From DAOVVL01 sp965603095 (lineage in GTDB: Bacteria; Pseudomonadota; Alphaproteobacteria; Rhodospirillales; Magnetovibrionaceae), in assembly GCA_965603095.1 (NCBI GenBank), contig CBFDBQ010000061.1, positions 1 through 9,675 on the forward strand: 9,675 bases of DNA, given 5' to 3'. The notes below the pieces were generated by a model that was not told the origin of the DNA, did no database searches, and worked only from the letters and a program-made list of their open reading frames with translations. A program made the translations under genes and the position numbers. Shown here in pieces: positions 1 through 5,347 of the stretch. Each line of letters begins with the position of its first letter. Within the stretch, counting starts at the first letter, position 1.

Positions 1-513
1 CCAGTGCCAGAACTTGAACTTATGGACAGCTTGATTTTAGCCGCTCGAGTTGCTGCTGAAAACTTCCTTGGCAGAACCATTACGGAACGTTCTAGAATTC
101 TTGTTCTTGATGATTTCCTAACACGCGATTCCGCTCCACCTTCTGAAATTATCCCTTTGCCATTTGGTGACGTTTCAAGTGTTGATACAATTGCCTACAT
201 TGATGATGATGGTAACGTCTCAACAGTTACAGAATACATTTTAAGTAAAAACCGCCTATCCCCTGCATTCGGCGAAAGCTGGCCTTCATCACGTTCTCAA
301 ATTGGCGCGGTTACAATCACGTATACAGCCGGGTATGTAGATGCTGGATCACCTTTAGAAAATACAACACCTGAGAACATCGTTCGGGCAATGTATTTGA
401 TGATTGGTGATATGTATGCAAACCGTGAAACAGTATCGCAGGGCAACGAATACCGGACAAATCCCACACAAGAAAATCTATTATTCCCTAGCCGCATCGG
501 TTTAGGGGTTTAG
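1..513 (+). CDS. Phage head-tail connector protein (gp6 / phiE125 gp8-like), 5' partial
   Basis: This protein would form the ring joining the portal vertex to the tail-side neck proteins in the mature head. The frame is open from the first base of the window. A GTG at 4 and an ATG at 22 are in frame, but the family normally has roughly 30 more N-terminal residues, so the true start is probably upstream. Family features seen here are an N-terminal helix ending in 'AENFLGRTI', a central strand pattern with 'IAYIDDDGNVSTV', the segment 'VTITYTAGY', and a C-terminal helix around 'AMYLMIGDMYANRETV'. These match the fold shared by HK97 gp6 and phiE125 gp8 connector proteins. It ends 6 nt before the sulfotransferase gene; in related phages the head closure gene usually follows directly. 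Assignment rests on remembered family patterns, not a search. Confidence 0.85.
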   Translation, partial: PVPELELMDSLILAARVAAENFLGRTITERSRILVLDDFLTRDSAPPSEIIPLPFGDVSSVDTIAYIDDDGNVSTVTEYILSKNRLSPAFGESWPSSRSQIGAVTITYTAGYVDAGSPLENTTPENIVRAMYLMIGDMYANRETVSQGNEYRTNPTQENLLFPSRIGLGV

Positions 514-519
514 CGCCGC

Positions 520-1137
520 ATGTATTGCAAAAAGCATAACCTTCTTTTCATTCACATCCCCAAGACGGGCGGGCAATCTATAGCTCAATATTTCATGCGC
601 CTTGATGGGCTGCCATGGGAATATAGAGATAGATATCTTATGTTCAAAAATGGAAACCCTGAACATGGGCCACCACAAACCGCGCACTTCACCTTAGAAG
701 AATATTATAAAACAGATTTCTTGCCTGATGAAAATATTGATCAGGCTATAAAATTTTGCGTTGTGCGTAATCCGTGGGCGCGCCTTTGGTCGGAATATAA
801 TTTTCAATGGAAACATATTTGTTCTTGGGATGAATTTTTTGAATACTTTCCTAAATTTATATTCGACGATCACATAACGGGCCGTGATGCATTGCGCCAT
901 ATCAAACCACAAAACGAATTCATGAATGGTGACGTTGAGGTTCTAAGGTTTGAAAATTTAAAAGCTGATTTCTTTGATTTTTGTTGGCGGCATAACTTGC
1001 CTAATTCGAGCTTGCCAAAAGTTAATAATTCCAACGCTTGCGATTATAAAGCCATGTATGATGATGAGAAAATAAAGGCCGTTTCCTCTTTCTATTCCAA
1101 AGACATTGAATGTTTTAATTATAAATTTGGTGAATAA
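520..1137 (+). CDS. Sulfotransferase family protein (PAPS-dependent)
   Basis: Predicted cytosolic enzyme moving a sulfuryl group from PAPS to an acceptor, probably a carbohydrate hydroxyl; the acceptor cannot be read from sequence. The 205 residues carry the two PAPS-binding signatures of carbohydrate sulfotransferases: 'HIPKTGGQS' at about 12-20 (5'-phosphosulfate loop) and 'RNPWARLWSEY' at about 83-93 (3'-phosphate site). A 'PQNEF' segment (130-134), 'RFENL' (143-147) and a C-terminal 'YSKDIECFNYKF' (192-203) also fit the family. There is no signal peptide or membrane anchor, unlike the Golgi enzymes of animals. The ATG at 520 has AGGGG at 504-508 upstream, inside the connector gene's 3' end. 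Four hand-counted lines inside the gene average about 37% G+C. It is the first gene of a four-gene cassette, and its stop directly precedes the next ATG. Confidence 0.88.
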   Translation: MYCKKHNLLFIHIPKTGGQSIAQYFMRLDGLPWEYRDRYLMFKNGNPEHGPPQTAHFTLEEYYKTDFLPDENIDQAIKFCVVRNPWARLWSEYNFQWKHICSWDEFFEYFPKFIFDDHITGRDALRHIKPQNEFMNGDVEVLRFENLKADFFDFCWRHNLPNSSLPKVNNSNACDYKAMYDDEKIKAVSSFYSKDIECFNYKFGE

Positions 1138-1713
1138 ATGAACGCAATTTGTATAGCTTCAGGCCCGTCTCTCACTCAAGAAGATGTAAATCTTTGTAAA
1201 AATTCAGGCCATTCTATTTATATCGTAAATGACGTTTACAAACTGGCTCCATGGGCTGATCATTTATATGCGGCGGATCGTGATTGGTGGGATTTTCACG
1301 AAGGCGTTCAAGATTTCCCCGGTCAAAAATGGCACATTGACGAAAAAACGTGTGAAAAATGGGGGTTAAATTACATTCCCTATTCATCCAGTAAAATATT
1401 TGCCACGGAATCACCCATTGCAACAGGTAAGAATTCAGGTTTTCAGGCCATAAACTTGGCTTTCCTTCATGGGCATCGTGAAATCTGGCTTTTAGGGTAT
1501 GATCTTGGTTTCCAACCAGGTACGAAAAAACATTTCTTTGGTGAGCATCCACAAAAAATAAACCGTCCATCTCAATATGATGATTGGCTCGCGCATTATG
1601 CCAAAGCAAAGCCGATTATGGAAAAGAACGGCTTGAGAATTATCAACATGACCAACTCAACGCGATTAGATATTTTTGAAAAGGGTAGATGGTATGCGTG
1701 GCCTTGGGGATAA
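1138..1713 (+). CDS. MptE / DUF115-like family protein
   Basis: This is a 191-residue protein with the pattern of the DUF115 / 6-hydroxymethylpterin diphosphokinase MptE-like superfamily. That superfamily also includes the Maf flagellin-glycosylation proteins and appears in surface-glycan loci and phages. Visible features are an N-terminal nucleotide-binding strand-loop 'IASGPSL' (6-12), 'NDVYKLAPWADH' (31-42) with 'AADRDWW' (45-51), the conserved 'GKNSGFQAINLA' (97-108), 'IWLLGYDL' (116-123) and a C-terminal 'NSTRLDIF' (173-180). It may bind a nucleotide-sugar or nucleoside-phosphate substrate. In this setting, a role in glycan synthesis is more plausible than folate or pterin metabolism, but that is inference. 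The ATG immediately follows the TAA of the sulfotransferase gene (TAAATG), suggesting translational reinitiation. Its 3' end holds the ribosome binding site and start of the next gene. Confidence 0.75.
   Translation: MNAICIASGPSLTQEDVNLCKNSGHSIYIVNDVYKLAPWADHLYAADRDWWDFHEGVQDFPGQKWHIDEKTCEKWGLNYIPYSSSKIFATESPIATGKNSGFQAINLAFLHGHREIWLLGYDLGFQPGTKKHFFGEHPQKINRPSQYDDWLAHYAKAKPIMEKNGLRIINMTNSTRLDIFEKGRWYAWPWG
1681..1685 (+). promoter_or_regulatory. Shine-Dalgarno for the glycosyltransferase gene
   Basis: AAGGG lies 8 nt before the ATG at 1694, inside the end of the MptE-like gene. It decides the start: an upstream in-frame TTG at 1676 would place this motif within the coding sequence. Confidence 0.65.
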
Positions 1714-2512
1714 CATTTACATCAAGGCATTCGTTCAAACCCTATCAGAAACCCACAAAATGACGGTAGCCACGCCATGGCCTGAACTTTTCCAAGGGAT
1801 TGACGGCATAAAGCTGCAAAAGCCACACACAACGCTTAGAACGCAATTAAAGAACATCTCTAAAATGCAGAATGACATTTGGAGCCGGGAAACTCGGTTT
1901 GATAAAACGCTCAATGTTCATTATGGTGCCGGCACAAATATTGCTGATGATTTTAAAAGAATATTTGGCTGCGATCCGACTTGGGGATTGCCCTCTTTTG
2001 AAGGCCCAAAAATCAACAAGCCTTATATTGTTGTGCGCCCGGCAACATTAAGAAAAGAATGGTTTGCAGCATCGAGAAACCCAAATCCCGAATATATCAA
2101 TCAAGTTTGCCTTTGGCTTAAGGACAAATACCACATCATAAGCGTTGCAGATTTCGAAGATGGCCAAGAATGGCCTGAAGGTGAACTGCCTTATGCTGAT
2201 GAGGCTTATCATAAAGGTGAATTGCCTATGTCTGAGCTTCTTGGATTATGCCAAGGGGCGGCGGCTGTTGTTGGTGGGGTTGGTTGGGTCGTCCCATTTT
2301 GCGTTTCAGCAAATGTTCCTGCATTTATCATTATGGGTGGATGTGGCGAATACAATGCGCCGTGGAAAATAACGAACAATACAATGGATCTATCTAAAAT
2401 GTATTTTACCATGACGGATAATTTCTGCATGTGCAAAGATATGAAACACAATTGCAATAAAACAAATTCAAACTTAGAAGGTGATTTCAATGAGTGGCAA
2501 TCTTTATTTTGA
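1694..2512 (+). CDS. Glycosyltransferase family 9-like protein (heptosyltransferase-related)
   Basis: Predicted GT-B-fold glycosyltransferase of 272 residues, related to the ADP-heptose:LPS heptosyltransferases. The start at 1694 is chosen because the family's N-terminal 'RGLGDNIY' (compare R-x-x-GD in GT9) then begins at residue 2. The C-terminal domain starts near 'PYIVVRPATLRKEW'. It contains a region around 'GELPMSELLGLCQGAAAVVG' and 'FCVSANVPAFIIMGG', where GT9 proteins have their donor-sugar-binding helix and S/T-H-x-x-A-rich segment, here diverged. Near the end is a Cys cluster C-x-C-x6-C (residues 245, 247, 254). A similar Cys-rich tail is known in some GT9-like proteins, but its purpose here is unknown. 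At 272 residues it is shorter than typical heptosyltransferases (about 330-350). It overlaps the preceding gene by 20 nt and the following one by 23 nt. Donor and acceptor are unknown. Confidence 0.75.
   Translation: MRGLGDNIYIKAFVQTLSETHKMTVATPWPELFQGIDGIKLQKPHTTLRTQLKNISKMQNDIWSRETRFDKTLNVHYGAGTNIADDFKRIFGCDPTWGLPSFEGPKINKPYIVVRPATLRKEWFAASRNPNPEYINQVCLWLKDKYHIISVADFEDGQEWPEGELPYADEAYHKGELPMSELLGLCQGAAAVVGGVGWVVPFCVSANVPAFIIMGGCGEYNAPWKITNNTMDLSKMYFTMTDNFCMCKDMKHNCNKTNSNLEGDFNEWQSLF
2476..2481 (+). promoter_or_regulatory. Shine-Dalgarno for the methyltransferase gene
   Basis: AGAAGG lies 8 nt before the ATG at 2490, inside the 3' end of the glycosyltransferase gene. It favours ATG 2490 over an in-frame GTG at 2481 that overlaps the motif. 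Confidence 0.7.
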
Positions 2513-3107
2513 TCAAGGGCACGGTTTATTTTGGCGCAAAGATTTAGGAATGGGGTTTCTTGAACTGACAGAAACGCCATATGATGCGAAATATTTTGAA
2601 AAGTATGTGGGTTATGCAAATACCGACTTTGGCGAAAATCTGAACAATGCCCGCGTTGAATTGGTTAATCGATACTCGAAAAACGGCTGTTTAGTTGATA
2701 TCGGAATTGGCAGCGGTCAATTTGTTGAGGCAATCGGCGGGTATGGATTTGACGTGAACCCGGTTGCTATCGAGTTTTTAGAAAATCGCCAGCTTCTTCT
2801 TGACCCATATTCATGCAAAGTTGATTACGCAACATTTTGGGACTCGCTTGAGCACATCAAAGATATTGCGGCGATCCTAAAAAACGTTCGGAAATACTGT
2901 TTTGTTTCAATACCAATTTTCAACAATATGGAACACGTATTAGAAAGCAAACACTTCAGACCTGATGAGCATTGCTGGTATTTCACGCATTATGGATTTA
3001 TCAAGTTCATGGACGCGCACGGCTTCATTGTGATAGAACATAACACTATGGAAACGGATTTGGGCCGTGAAGATATAGGAACTTACATATGCAAGCGGGC
3101 AAGTTAG
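2490..3107 (+). CDS. Class I SAM-dependent methyltransferase
   Basis: Predicted 205-residue methyltransferase of the Methyltransf_23 / UbiE-like type. Motif I, the SAM-binding loop, is 'VDIGIGSG' (about 69-76). The second strand ends in 'GFDVNP' (86-91), where the Asp should contact the SAM ribose. 'FWDSLEHI' (116-123) is the motif IV position, followed by 'FVSIPIF' (138-144). The C-terminal segment 'EHCWYFTHYGFIKFMDAHGF' (160-179) is the pattern seen in methyltransferases of polysaccharide and surface-glycan clusters. About 65 residues precede motif I, as in related proteins that carry a small N-terminal cap. The acceptor is unknown; the neighbours suggest a sugar or glycan intermediate. Start ATG 2490 was chosen for its Shine-Dalgarno. 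Its last 19 nt overlap the head closure gene and include that gene's start. Confidence 0.85.
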   Translation: MSGNLYFDQGHGLFWRKDLGMGFLELTETPYDAKYFEKYVGYANTDFGENLNNARVELVNRYSKNGCLVDIGIGSGQFVEAIGGYGFDVNPVAIEFLENRQLLLDPYSCKVDYATFWDSLEHIKDIAAILKNVRKYCFVSIPIFNNMEHVLESKHFRPDEHCWYFTHYGFIKFMDAHGFIVIEHNTMETDLGREDIGTYICKRAS

Positions 3108-3412
3108 ATAGACAAATTCAGTTGCTAGAATACAGCTCAACAACTGATACGGTTGGCGGGGATGTTCCAACATATACGCCAGTTGGTTTAGTTTGGGCCA
3201 ATGTGATGGACTTGCGCGGCAATCAAAAATTTGCTGCACAACAAGAACAATCCGGCATCACAACGCGTTTTAGAATTCGTTATCGTGAAGACATCAACGC
3301 CCGTTGGCGTGTAATGTGGAAAGGCCGTCAATATGATATTATTGGCGCTATATCTGAAATAGGACGCAATGAAGGCCTTGAATTTGATGCAAAGGCGCGC
3401 GATGAGATATGA
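3089..3412 (+). CDS. Phage head closure / head-tail adaptor protein (Phage_H_T_join, SPP1 gp16-like)
   Basis: Stopper protein that closes the DNA-filled head and offers the docking surface for the tail. The 107 residues match the family in length and in the order of signatures: 'GKLDRQIQLLE' near the N-terminus, 'VWANVMDLRG' (35-44), 'FRIRYRED' (61-68), 'RQYDIIGA' (80-87) and 'GRNEGLEF' (92-99). The ATG at 3089 lies inside the methyltransferase gene with ATAGGA 8 nt upstream, so this structural gene is probably translationally coupled to a non-structural one. Its stop overlaps the next start as ATGA. In most relatives it directly follows the connector gene; here 2.6 kb of cassette intervenes. 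Confidence 0.92.
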   Translation: MQAGKLDRQIQLLEYSSTTDTVGGDVPTYTPVGLVWANVMDLRGNQKFAAQQEQSGITTRFRIRYREDINARWRVMWKGRQYDIIGAISEIGRNEGLEFDAKARDEI

Positions 3413-3849
3413 AACATGTAAAAGGTTTTGCTGAAGCTGAAAAACTGTTGAAGCAATTGCCCCAAAATGTTGAAAATCGTGTCTTGCAAGCTGCAACGAT
3501 GGCGGGCGCTCGTGAAATGCGCAAAGCGGTCAAAGCCAACGCACCAAAAAGCGCCAAGGGTGAACGGTCCCCATCATCAAAACAATACAAACGCCTATCC
3601 CAGAACATCAAAGCACAACCCCTTAAATCAGCTCGTAAAAAAGGCAAGCGCGGCGCTCGGGTATTTACCGGAAACGCGTTTTGGGGTATGTTCTTGGAAT
3701 TCGGCACACGATTTATTGCCGCGCGTCCTTGGTTTCGCCCCGCTGTTTCGCAATCTCAAAAATCTGCAATTAATAAATTGAGAGAAGCTTTAGGCAAGGG
3801 GATAAATAGAGAAGCTGAAAAACTCGCAAGACAGAACAAGGTGAAATAA
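3409..3849 (+). CDS. HK97 gp10-like tail/neck protein
   Basis: This 146-residue basic protein belongs to the HK97 gp10 family of tail-completion or neck proteins, found between the head closure and tail terminator genes. The diagnostic segment 'FLEFGTRFIAARPWFRPA' at about 95-112 is clear. The N-terminal part has the usual helices ('GFAEAEKLLKQLPQNVENRV'), and the basic middle (50-85, including 'SARKKGKRG') precedes it. It likely helps join the tail to the head, possibly at the tail-terminator ring; its exact position in virions is less settled than for neighbours. Start and previous stop overlap as ATGA (3409-3412). The next gene overlaps through TAATG at 3847-3851. Confidence 0.9.
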   Translation: MKHVKGFAEAEKLLKQLPQNVENRVLQAATMAGAREMRKAVKANAPKSAKGERSPSSKQYKRLSQNIKAQPLKSARKKGKRGARVFTGNAFWGMFLEFGTRFIAARPWFRPAVSQSQKSAINKLREALGKGINREAEKLARQNKVK

Positions 3850-4250
3850 TGGCTACTGCATTAATTGAACAAGGTCTAGTCAAACTATTGGAGCCTTTGG
3901 CTATACCTGTATTTACTATGATTGTTGCTGAAAAACAACGCGCGCCTTTCATCACCTATCAAACTGTTGCGGGTAATAAAATTCGCTCAATAAATGGCCC
4001 GTCAGGACTTGCGCAAAAAACTTTTCAAATTGATGCTTATTCTGATAGCGCCATTGGATCAAAAGAGATTGCGCGGGATATCCGGCTGATTCTTGACGGA
4101 TTTCGTGGAACTGTTACAATCGGTGCAGATAGTGTGCGTATTGGCGGTGTTTCTATGCAGTCTGAGCGCGACTTTATTGAAGACAATGTTAACCCTAAGC
4201 TTTATCGCGCAAGCGTTGATTATTTATTTACTTATGATGAGGATATTTAA
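3849..4250 (+). CDS. DUF3168 tail terminator / tail completion protein (gp17-like)
   Basis: Predicted tail terminator of the DUF3168 / SPP1 gp17 family, which caps the finished tail tube as a hexameric ring and lets the tail attach to the head. The 133 residues show the family order: an N-terminal helix ending in a short loop, 'PFITYQTV' (33-40), 'FQIDAYS' (59-65), a helix 'SKEIARDIRLILDGF' (71-85), and a closing strand 'YRASVDYLFTYDE'. AAGGTGA (3838-3844) gives a good ribosome binding site in front of the TAATG overlap at 3847-3851. The major tail protein gene begins 2 nt after its stop. Confidence 0.92.
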   Translation: MATALIEQGLVKLLEPLAIPVFTMIVAEKQRAPFITYQTVAGNKIRSINGPSGLAQKTFQIDAYSDSAIGSKEIARDIRLILDGFRGTVTIGADSVRIGGVSMQSERDFIEDNVNPKLYRASVDYLFTYDEDI

Positions 4251-4252
4251 AA

Positions 4253-4672
4253 ATGGCTAATGCTATTGAAACCCAAGGGTTTTTAGTTGAAATCGGCAAC
4301 GGTGACAGCCCATTGACCTATACGACAGTTGACGAGATTAAATCCTTCACAGGTTTTGACGGCGCCGCAGCTGAAATTGACGTAACGCATCTGCAATCGA
4401 CAGCTAAAGAATTCTTAATGGGCTTGCAAGATTTTGGCGGGTTCACAATGGAAGCGAATTACCTTGCTGAAGACGCGGGCCAAGTTCTTGTTCGTGCGGC
4501 TAAGGCTTCACGGGCAATCCAAGATATCAAGCTCACTTTCTCAGATTTATCAACCGCAATTTTCCAAGCGTTTGTTCTATCCGCTCCGTTGTCAGGTGGT
4601 GTTGATGCCGCTGTCGATGCATCCTTTCAACTTCGTATTTCGGGAGATGTGACTTTTGCCGCCGCTCCATAA
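4253..4672 (+). CDS. Major tail tube protein
   Basis: Predicted subunit of the tail tube, polymerised as stacked hexamers around the tape measure. The 139 residues fit the TP901-1 / HK97-type tail tube group (phage_tail_3-like) in length and pattern: a strand 'TQGFLVEIGNGD', then 'YTTVDEIKSFTGFDG', the typical 'IDVTHLQSTAKEF' loop segment, 'FGGFTMEANYL', and an Ala-rich end 'ASFQLRISGDVTFAAAP', the usual closing strand of tube proteins. GAGGA at 4239-4243 lies 9 nt before the ATG, consistent with the high expression this protein needs. Position between the terminator and the chaperone genes is canonical. Confidence 0.93.
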   Translation: MANAIETQGFLVEIGNGDSPLTYTTVDEIKSFTGFDGAAAEIDVTHLQSTAKEFLMGLQDFGGFTMEANYLAEDAGQVLVRAAKASRAIQDIKLTFSDLSTAIFQAFVLSAPLSGGVDAAVDASFQLRISGDVTFAAAP

Positions 4673-4679
4673 TCCAATT

Positions 4680-4684
4680 AAAGG
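4680..4684 (+). promoter_or_regulatory. Shine-Dalgarno for the tail assembly chaperone gene
   Basis: AAAGG lies 7 nt before the ATG at 4692, in the 19-nt gap after the tail tube gene. It supports ATG 4692 over the in-frame TTG at 4656, which lies within the tube gene and upstream of this motif. Confidence 0.65.
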
Positions 4685-4691
4685 CGAAGTA

Positions 4692-5045
4692 ATGATCATG
4701 ATCAGCGGGAAAGAATACCCGCTGGTCTTTTCTTTTGACGCCATTGCTAAGATTGAAACTGAATTCAACCAAACCATCATGGACGCGCAGGTCAACTTGG
4801 GCCGTGCTGAGGTTTTGCAAAAATTCCTTAAAGCCAGTACAAGCGGCGCATATTCTGGACCGATAGAAGTTGACGTTTTGCCGCCTTTGTTGATTTGCCA
4901 ACAACTTGTTCAACGCGCTTTGCATATCGCTTATTTCGGCACAGAAGCAACCGAACAACTTGAATCCGAAGAAGATGAAGAACAGGAAAAGAGTGATGAG
5001 GGAAAGTTCAAGAAGTTTCTAAAACTCTTCAGCCGCTCCAAATAG
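4692..5045 (+). CDS. Tail assembly chaperone, short form (gpG-like)
   Basis: Predicted 117-residue tail assembly chaperone, which keeps the tape measure soluble and recruits tube subunits during tail building; it is normally absent from the finished virion. The position between tail tube and tape-measure genes is diagnostic. The N-terminal part resembles the alphaproteobacterial GTA-type chaperones ('GKEYPLVFSFDAIAKIETEF'), followed by helices with 'PPLLICQQLVQRALHIAYF'. The end is strongly acidic (about 90-101, 'LESEEDEEQEKS'), then Lys/Phe-rich before TAG. ATG 4692 is preferred; ATG 4698 is a close alternative. At residues 104-105 (Gly-Lys) the codons GGA AAG form part of a slippery site, so a minority of ribosomes should switch to the -1 frame and make the longer form. 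Confidence 0.85.
   Translation: MIMISGKEYPLVFSFDAIAKIETEFNQTIMDAQVNLGRAEVLQKFLKASTSGAYSGPIEVDVLPPLLICQQLVQRALHIAYFGTEATEQLESEEDEEQEKSDEGKFKKFLKLFSRSK
5000..5006 (+). promoter_or_regulatory. -1 programmed ribosomal frameshift slippery site GGGAAAG
   Basis: The heptamer reads G GGA AAG in the frame of the chaperone gene, i.e. the X-XXY-YYZ form required for tandem -1 slippage to GGG AAA. It is the same heptamer known from the lambda G-GT site. The -1 frame is closed by TGA at 4997-4999 immediately upstream and then open to 5347. A Shine-Dalgarno-like AGGA (4984-4987) lies 12 nt upstream, within the range reported for stimulators of bacterial -1 shifting. A weak hairpin begins 5 nt downstream. 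Frame, heptamer and context are seen directly; use in vivo is inferred. Confidence 0.88.
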
Positions 5046-5347
5046 TAAAACAGCATTTTAAAATTTCGGCGTCTTGTGGTGTGCAGCCAAGTGAATTCTG
5101 GAAGCTTACGCCTTTTGCTTTCCATCTTTTGATAAAATCACGCAACGATGATCTTAATCGGGATTTCGACAATTTGAAGTATCTATCTTGGCATATCGCT
5201 GCATTTACGCGCGCCAAAAAGATGCCAAAATATAAAGAATTCATGCGACCATTGAAAAAGTCTCAAGAAAAAGGCATAAATGAAGCTGACATCAAGACAA
5301 GATTGAAGGCTTATCAAAATGGTAAAAGTAGCAAATCTAAGCGCTGA
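5006..5347 (+). CDS. Tail assembly chaperone C-terminal extension, reached by -1 frameshift (gpGT-like, T segment)
   Basis: This frame encodes the C-terminal domain of the long chaperone form. After slippage at 5000-5006, decoding continues at 5006 (GTT) for 113 codons to TGA 5345-5347. That gives a predicted fusion of 218 residues from 4692. The T segment contains 'ASCGVQPSEFWKLTP', matching the pattern of small chaperone-like proteins that precede tape measures in alphaproteobacterial phages and gene transfer agents (helix, then 'G..P.EFW.LTP'). A GTG at 5081 could start a separate 88-residue protein. However, no Shine-Dalgarno precedes it, and it would cut off the conserved-looking residues just upstream ('IVKQHFKISASCG'). 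In lambda, the T part binds the tape measure; the same is inferred here. The end overlaps the tape-measure gene by 29 nt. Confidence 0.82.
   Translation, partial: VQEVSKTLQPLQIVKQHFKISASCGVQPSEFWKLTPFAFHLLIKSRNDDLNRDFDNLKYLSWHIAAFTRAKKMPKYKEFMRPLKKSQEKGINEADIKTRLKAYQNGKSSKSKR
5012..5030 (+). other. Possible weak stimulatory hairpin downstream of the slippery site
   Basis: GAAG (5012-5015) can pair with CTTC (5027-5030), and TTT (5016-5018) with AAA (5022-5024), with a CTA loop and a two-base bulge. The stem is AT-rich and only 7 bp, so it may be incidental. Its 5-nt distance from the heptamer is in the usual range for frameshift stimulators. Confidence 0.3.

Larger units (their letters stand above)
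520..3107 (+). other. Four-gene glycan-modification cassette inserted in the head-tail joint region (moron-like)
   Basis: Four consecutive genes (sulfotransferase, MptE/DUF115-like, glycosyltransferase-9-like, methyltransferase) have no recognisable structural role. They separate the connector gene from the head closure gene, which are usually adjacent. All lie on the same strand and are joined by 0 nt, a 20-nt overlap, a 23-nt overlap and finally a 19-nt overlap into the closure gene. There is no space for a private promoter or terminator, so unlike a classical moron the block must depend on the late operon transcript, unless a promoter is hidden inside coding sequence. All four predicted activities suit building or decorating a surface or virion glycan. 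Whether the block moves as a unit is inference; no flanking repeats were seen. Confidence 0.7.

Noticed and set aside
1214..1609. 131-codon minus-strand open frame opposite the MptE-like gene
   Set aside because: It is a shadow of a well-supported plus-strand gene, with an irregular, Cys/His/Trp-rich composition and no recognisable domain.
1676..1693. Upstream TTG start for the glycosyltransferase gene
   Set aside because: The extra residues precede the conserved 'RGLGDNIY' N-terminus, and the Shine-Dalgarno at 1681-1685 would then be inside the gene. ATG 1694 is better.
520..3107. Cassette as an insertion sequence or integron-type mobile element
   Set aside because: No transposase, recombinase, terminal inverted repeats or target-site duplications were seen at the edges, and the edges are coding overlaps.
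4656..4691. TTG start for the chaperone gene inside the tail tube gene
   Set aside because: There is no family-like sequence in the added residues. AAAGG at 4680-4684 is correctly spaced for ATG 4692.
4533..4958. 141-codon minus-strand open frame opposite the tube and chaperone genes
   Set aside because: It lies antisense to two confidently assigned genes and shows no family pattern. Other minus-strand open frames of 60-140 codons were dismissed for the same reason.
4972..4999. Purine-rich repeat-like tract (GAAGAAGATGAAGAACAGGAAAAG type)
   Set aside because: It is explained by the Glu/Lys/Asp-rich acidic linker of the chaperone rather than by a true tandem repeat.
5081..5347. Independent small gene starting at GTG 5081
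   Set aside because: No Shine-Dalgarno precedes it, the protein-like frame continues upstream to the slippery site, and the gene order calls for a frameshift product. It is kept as the alternative explanation.
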